From: Candidatus Eiseniibacteriota bacterium
GTDB taxonomy: Bacteria; Arandabacterota; Arandabacteria; JAGLYR01
Assembly: GCA_023132135.1 (NCBI GenBank)
Contig: JAGLYR010000262.1
Location: 1-6,902 of the forward strand
DNA length: 6,902 nucleotides
Direction: 5' to 3'
Shown here piece after piece: positions 4,132 to 6,902 of this stretch. The stretch's first letter is position 1. Every line of letters begins with the position of its first letter. Under the pieces are notes generated by a model. That model saw only the letters and a list, made by a program, of their open reading frames with translations. It made no database searches and had not been told where the DNA came from. Position numbers and translations under genes: made by a program.

Positions 4132-6735
4132 ATGAGATTTGACAAGATGACGATCAAGGCCCAAGAGGCTTTGCAGGCAGCTCAGCAGATCGGTGAGGAG
4201 CGGAACTGCGCTGAGATCGCTCCGTTCCATCTCCTGTGGGCTCTTGTCGAACAGAGTGAGGGCATCGTCGGGACCGTCCTCCAGAAGATGGGCGTGAACC
4301 TGGGCCGGTTCCGTGAGGAACTGGAGCAGGAACTGGAGAAGATGCCCAAGGCCTATGGGGCGGCCGCGCAGATCAACATCTCCACGACACTGAGGCAGGT
4401 TCTCAACGATGCGTTCAAGGAAGCCGAGCGCCTGAAGGATGCCTTTGTTTCTACGGAACACTTGCTTCTCGTGATCGCCGATCACGAGAAGGACTTCTTC
4501 CAGCGGCAGGGAATCACCAGAGAGGATCTCCTGCGAGGTGTGGCAGAGGTCCGGGGGAGCAAGAGTGTCACGGATCAGAGTCCGGAAGACAAGTACCAGG
4601 CCCTCGAGCGCTTCACAAAGGATCTCTGTGTTCTGGTGAACCAGGGCAAGCTGGATCCGGTAATCGGCCGGGACGATGAAATCCGCCGTGTGATGCAGGT
4701 TCTCTCCCGGCGGACGAAGAACAACCCGGTTCTCATCGGCGAGCCCGGAGTAGGAAAAACCGCCATCGCCGAGGGATTGGCGCACCGGATCGTGAGCGGA
4801 GACGTTCCCGAGCCTCTGAAGAACAAGCGGCTTCTCGCACTGGACATCGGGTCTCTCGTGGCCGGGACCAAGTTCCGCGGCGAGTTCGAGGACCGTCTGA
4901 AGGCGCTTCTCAAGGAAATCGAGGAGTCCGAAGGCCGGGTGATTCTCTTCATCGATGAGCTTCACACGCTGGTAGGTGCGGGCGCGGCCGAGGGAGCGGT
5001 GGATGCATCCAACATGCTCAAACCGGCGCTGGCCCGCGGAGAGCTGCGGGCCATTGGCGCCACTACTCTCGACGAATACCGGAAACACATCGAAAAGGAT
5101 GCGGCTCTGGAGCGTCGCTTCCAACCGGTCGTGGTTGGGGAACCCTCGGTGGAAGACACCGTTGCCATCCTCCGGGGTCTCAAGGAACGGTATGAGATCC
5201 ATCACGGGGTCCGGATCCGGGATACGGCCCTGGTAGCGGCGGCCGTTCTCTCCAAGCGCTATATCAGCGATCGGTTCCTGCCCGACAAGGCCATCGATCT
5301 CGTCGACGAAGCAGCCTCGAAACTACGGATAGAAATAGACAGTATCCCGACCGAGTTGGATGAGATCGAGCGGTACATCATGCAGCTGGAAATAGAGAAG
5401 CAGGCTCTCTCCAAGGAGAAGGATGCTGCCTCCAGGGAACGGCTCGCCAAGCTGGAAAGGGAGCTGGCGGACCGGAAGGAGACGGCTTCCGAGATGAGGG
5501 GCCACTGGCAGAATGAGAAGGAATCCATCAATCGCATTCGCAAGGTCAAGGAAGCCATTGAACAGGCCCACGTCGAGGAGCAGGCGGCCGAGCGGGAGGG
5601 CAACCTGGAAAAGGTGGCTGAGATCCGCTACGGAATCCTCGTCGGTCTGGAAAAGCAGCTGGGGGGGGAGAACAGTCGGCTCGAAGAACTCCAGAGTTCC
5701 CGGAAAATGCTGAAGGAAGAGGTGGAGGAAGAAGACATCGCGGAGGTAGTCTCCAAATGGACCGGGATCCCCATAGCCAGGATGCTGGAGGGCGAGAAAC
5801 AGAAGCTGATTCACATGGAGGAACGGCTGGAGCGACGGGTTGTGGGGCAGGGTGAGGCGGTGCGGGCCGTTTCCAATGCCGTTCGGCGTTCACGCGCCGG
5901 TCTGGACGACCCCAACCGGCCGGCCGGGTCCTTCATCTTCCTGGGGCCGACGGGGGTGGGCAAGACGGAGCTGGCCCGGGCACTGGCCGAGTTCCTCTTT
6001 GATGATGAGGTGGCCATGATCCGCCTCGATATGTCGGAGTACATGGAAAAGCACACCGTAGCGCGGCTCATCGGGGCTCCTCCGGGGTACGTGGGCTACG
6101 AGGAGGGAGGGCAGCTCACCGAAGCCGTCCGGCGCCGTCCCTACAGCGTGGTTCTGCTGGATGAGATCGAGAAAGCCCACACCGACGTGTTCAATGTCCT
6201 TCTTCAGGTGCTGGACGATGGGCGCCTGACCGACGGGAAGGGCCGTACCATCGATTTCAGGAACACGGTCCTGATCATGACCTCCAATGTCGGCTCCCAG
6301 TGGCTCCATGAAATGGGCTCCAGGGATCCGGAGCAACGCCGGAAGATGATTGATGAGGCTCTCCGGGCAACTTTCCGGCCCGAGTTCCTGAACCGGGTGG
6401 ACGAGATCATCACCTTCAACGCGCTGGGACGGGACGAGATCGCGGCCATCGTAGATATCCAGATTGGGTATCTCAAGAAACGCTTGGCGGACCGGAAGAT
6501 AGACATTGAGGTGGACGAGAGCGCCAGGGGGTATCTGGCCAACCAGGGCTTCGATCCCGACTTCGGCGCGCGTCCTCTGAAGAGGGCGATCCAGAAGAGC
6601 ATCCAGGATCCGTTGGCTGTCAAGGTGTTGGAGGGGGAGTTTGAAGAAGGGGACAAGGTCGTTGTCAAGGTGAGTGGGGGGGAAGAACAACGCCTGGTGT
6701 TCGAGAAGGGAACGAAGACAGTTCCAAGTCCCTAG
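4132..6735 (+). CDS. clpB: ATP-dependent protein disaggregase ClpB (Hsp100)
   Basis: The product has 867 residues, the normal ClpB length. It is a cytoplasmic hexameric AAA+ machine that threads aggregated proteins through its pore together with DnaK/DnaJ/GrpE. An N-terminal Clp_N repeat domain (about 1-150) starts [17 protein letters not shown]1 has Walker A GEPGVGKT (203-210, K209), pore-loop GTKFRGEFE (aromatic F248 where E. coli has Tyr), Walker B VILFIDE (E276) and ALERRF (R328/R329). A charged coiled-coil middle domain spans about 396-525 and distinguishes it from ClpA. NBD2 has Walker A GPTGVGKT (605-612, K611), pore loop GYVGYEEGG (Y653), Walker B VVLLDE (E678) and [12 protein letters not shown]. 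The clear ClpB pattern argues against a ClpP partner. It lies 24 bp after the deacetylase gene, with no CIRCE or other heat-shock operator in the gap. The stop codon and last residues (PSP) lie inside an interspersed repeat, so the extreme C terminus may be repeat-derived. Confidence 0.97.
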   Translation: MRFDKMTIKAQEALQAAQQIGEERNCAEIAPFHLLWALVEQSEGIVGTVLQKMGVNLGRFREELEQELEKMPKAYGAAAQINISTTLRQVLNDAFKEAERLKDAFVSTEHLLLVIADHEKDFFQRQGITREDLLRGVAEVRGSKSVTDQSPEDKYQALERFTKDLCVLVNQGKLDPVIGRDDEIRRVMQVLSRRTKNNPVLIGEPGVGKTAIAEGLAHRIVSGDVPEPLKNKRLLALDIGSLVAGTKFRGEFEDRLKALLKEIEESEGRVILFIDELHTLVGAGAAEGAVDASNMLKPALARGELRAIGATTLDEYRKHIEKDAALERRFQPVVVGEPSVEDTVAILRGLKERYEIHHGVRIRDTALVAAAVLSKRYISDRFLPDKAIDLVDEAASKLRIEIDSIPTELDEIERYIMQLEIEKQALSKEKDAASRERLAKLERELADRKETASEMRGHWQNEKESINRIRKVKEAIEQAHVEEQAAEREGNLEKVAEIRYGILVGLEKQLGGENSRLEELQSSRKMLKEEVEEEDIAEVVSKWTGIPIARMLEGEKQKLIHMEERLERRVVGQGEAVRAVSNAVRRSRAGLDDPNRPAGSFIFLGPTGVGKTELARALAEFLFDDEVAMIRLDMSEYMEKHTVARLIGAPPGYVGYEEGGQLTEAVRRRPYSVVLLDEIEKAHTDVFNVLLQVLDDGRLTDGKGRTIDFRNTVLIMTSNVGSQWLHEMGSRDPEQRRKMIDEALRATFRPEFLNRVDEIITFNALGRDEIAAIVDIQIGYLKKRLADRKIDIEVDESARGYLANQGFDPDFGARPLKRAIQKSIQDPLAVKVLEGEFEEGDKVVVKVSGGEEQRLVFEKGTKTVPSP

Positions 6736-6798
6736 TCCAAGGAAAAGGGCATGAGAAGCAGTCCCTAGTGCGTAGTCCCTAGTCCAAGGAACGGGGCA
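6725..6798 (+). repeat. Heptamer-type interspersed repeat, two tandem units (C1 and C2)
   Basis: Unit C1 (6725-6752) is a 28-bp exact copy of 2642-2669 and contains the clpB stop codon (6733-6735). Unit C2 (6753-6798) starts GAGAAGCAG and carries heptamers AGTCCCT, AGTGCGT and AGTCCCT. It ends AGTCCAAGGAACGGGGCA, a diverged form of the same unit. The two abut head to tail at a GGGCAT/GAGAAG junction. A GAGAAGGG at 6703-6710, inside clpB, matches the beginning of unit B and may mean that C1 starts earlier. Confidence 0.85.
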
Positions 6799-6804
6799 CT
6801 CGAA

Positions 6805-6819
6805 GCCCCCGGAGGGGGC
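6805..6819 (+). repeat. GGA-loop hairpin directly before the radical SAM ribosome site
   Basis: GCCCCC (6805-6810) pairs with GGGGGC (6814-6819) across a GGA loop, the same loop as the hairpin at 2685-2705. It lies 6 bp after repeat unit C2. It touches the GGAG ribosome site at 6820-6823, so it could affect translation of the next gene or end the clpB transcript. There is no T tract. Confidence 0.5.
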
Positions 6820-6831
6820 GGAGTTGATAGA

Positions 6832-6902
6832 ATGGCCAAAGAAGCCGTGCTCTACGACAAGCTCGACGACGGCAGGGTCAGCTGCCGTCTCTGCGCTCAT
6901 CT
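6832..6902 (+). CDS. Probable AmmeMemoRadiSam-system radical SAM enzyme, 5' fragment
   Basis: Only the first 23 codons are in the window: MAKEAVLYDKLDDGRVSCRL followed by CAH, after which the window ends. The (K/H)EA-(L/F)-Y-x-KL-x-DG-x-V-x-C-x-LC-x-H pattern is how radical SAM proteins of the AmmeMemoRadiSam group usually begin. In these, the early cysteines precede the CxxxCxxC cluster motif. In that family the enzyme is encoded near MEMO-like and AMMECR1-like proteins and is thought to act with them, but the reaction cannot be read from this fragment. The start is supported by GGAG (6820-6823) 8 nt upstream. It lies 96 bp after clpB on the same strand, separated by repeat units and a hairpin. 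The SAM-binding cluster itself lies outside the window, so the call rests on N-terminal resemblance only. Confidence 0.65.
   Translation, partial: MAKEAVLYDKLDDGRVSCRLCAH

Noticed and set aside
2827-5205. Very long minus-strand open frame (792 codons)
   Set aside because: It runs antisense through the deacetylase gene and half of clpB, both with unmistakable catalytic motifs. Its translation has no recognisable domain and is typical of a shadow frame in GC-rich DNA.
726-6798. The regular repeats considered as a CRISPR array
   Set aside because: Units are few, variable in length, separated by genes or directly abutting, and there are no evenly sized unique spacers or cas genes.
5890-6900. 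Minus-strand open frame of 336 codons
   Set aside because: It is antisense to clpB NBD2 and the radical SAM start. No domain is recognisable and no supporting start context was seen.

Overview
The window is a 6.9 kb, moderately GC-rich (roughly 60% by eye) bacterial chromosome segment. It holds four complete genes and the first 23 codons of a fifth. A secreted metalloprotease ends in an 'NQPNPFNP...' domain of the FlgD-Ig/type IX-sorting-like kind. Alongside it is a short exported beta-strand-rich protein. Together these suggest a member of the FCB superphylum or an allied candidate phylum (Eisenbacteria-, Krumholzibacteria- or Latescibacteria-like). This placement is inferred from protein style and not proven by any marker in the window.

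Layout: (1) positions 1-94 hold a two-module repeat downstream of the first gene. (2) Positions 95-565 (minus) encode a 156-residue exported protein of unknown function. (3) Positions 566-859 are a divergent intergenic region with a consensus-like sigma70 promoter for the minus gene, a second promoter for the plus gene and two different repeats. (4) Positions 860-2557 (plus) encode a secreted HEFQH metalloprotease. (5) Positions 2558-3165 are a 608-bp gene-free stretch packed with at least five repeat or inverted-repeat units. (6) Positions 3166-4107 (plus) encode a histone-deacetylase-superfamily zinc amidohydrolase. (7) Positions 4132-6735 (plus) encode the ClpB disaggregase, 24 bp after the deacetylase and probably co-transcribed with it. 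(8) Positions 6736-6831 hold repeat units and a hairpin. (9) Positions 6832-6902 are the start of a probable AmmeMemoRadiSam-system radical SAM enzyme.

The genes fall into an envelope/secretion pair (1 and 2, divergent) and a cytoplasmic group (deacetylase, ClpB, radical SAM) on the plus strand. The most distinctive feature is the set of intergenic repeats. One is a family built on the heptamer AGTCCCT, with four units at three sites. One unit supplies the stop codon of clpB. Another is a 115-bp MITE-like element with 21-bp imperfect terminal inverted repeats, whose terminus recurs alone in the leader of the first gene. A third is a nested inverted-repeat block just upstream of the deacetylase gene. 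The fourth is a pair of modules occurring in swapped order on either side of the first two genes. By eye the tetranucleotide CTAG occurs only in these non-coding stretches and at the clpB stop codon. No complete new enzymatic system can be demonstrated; the repeat architecture is the part most worth following up.
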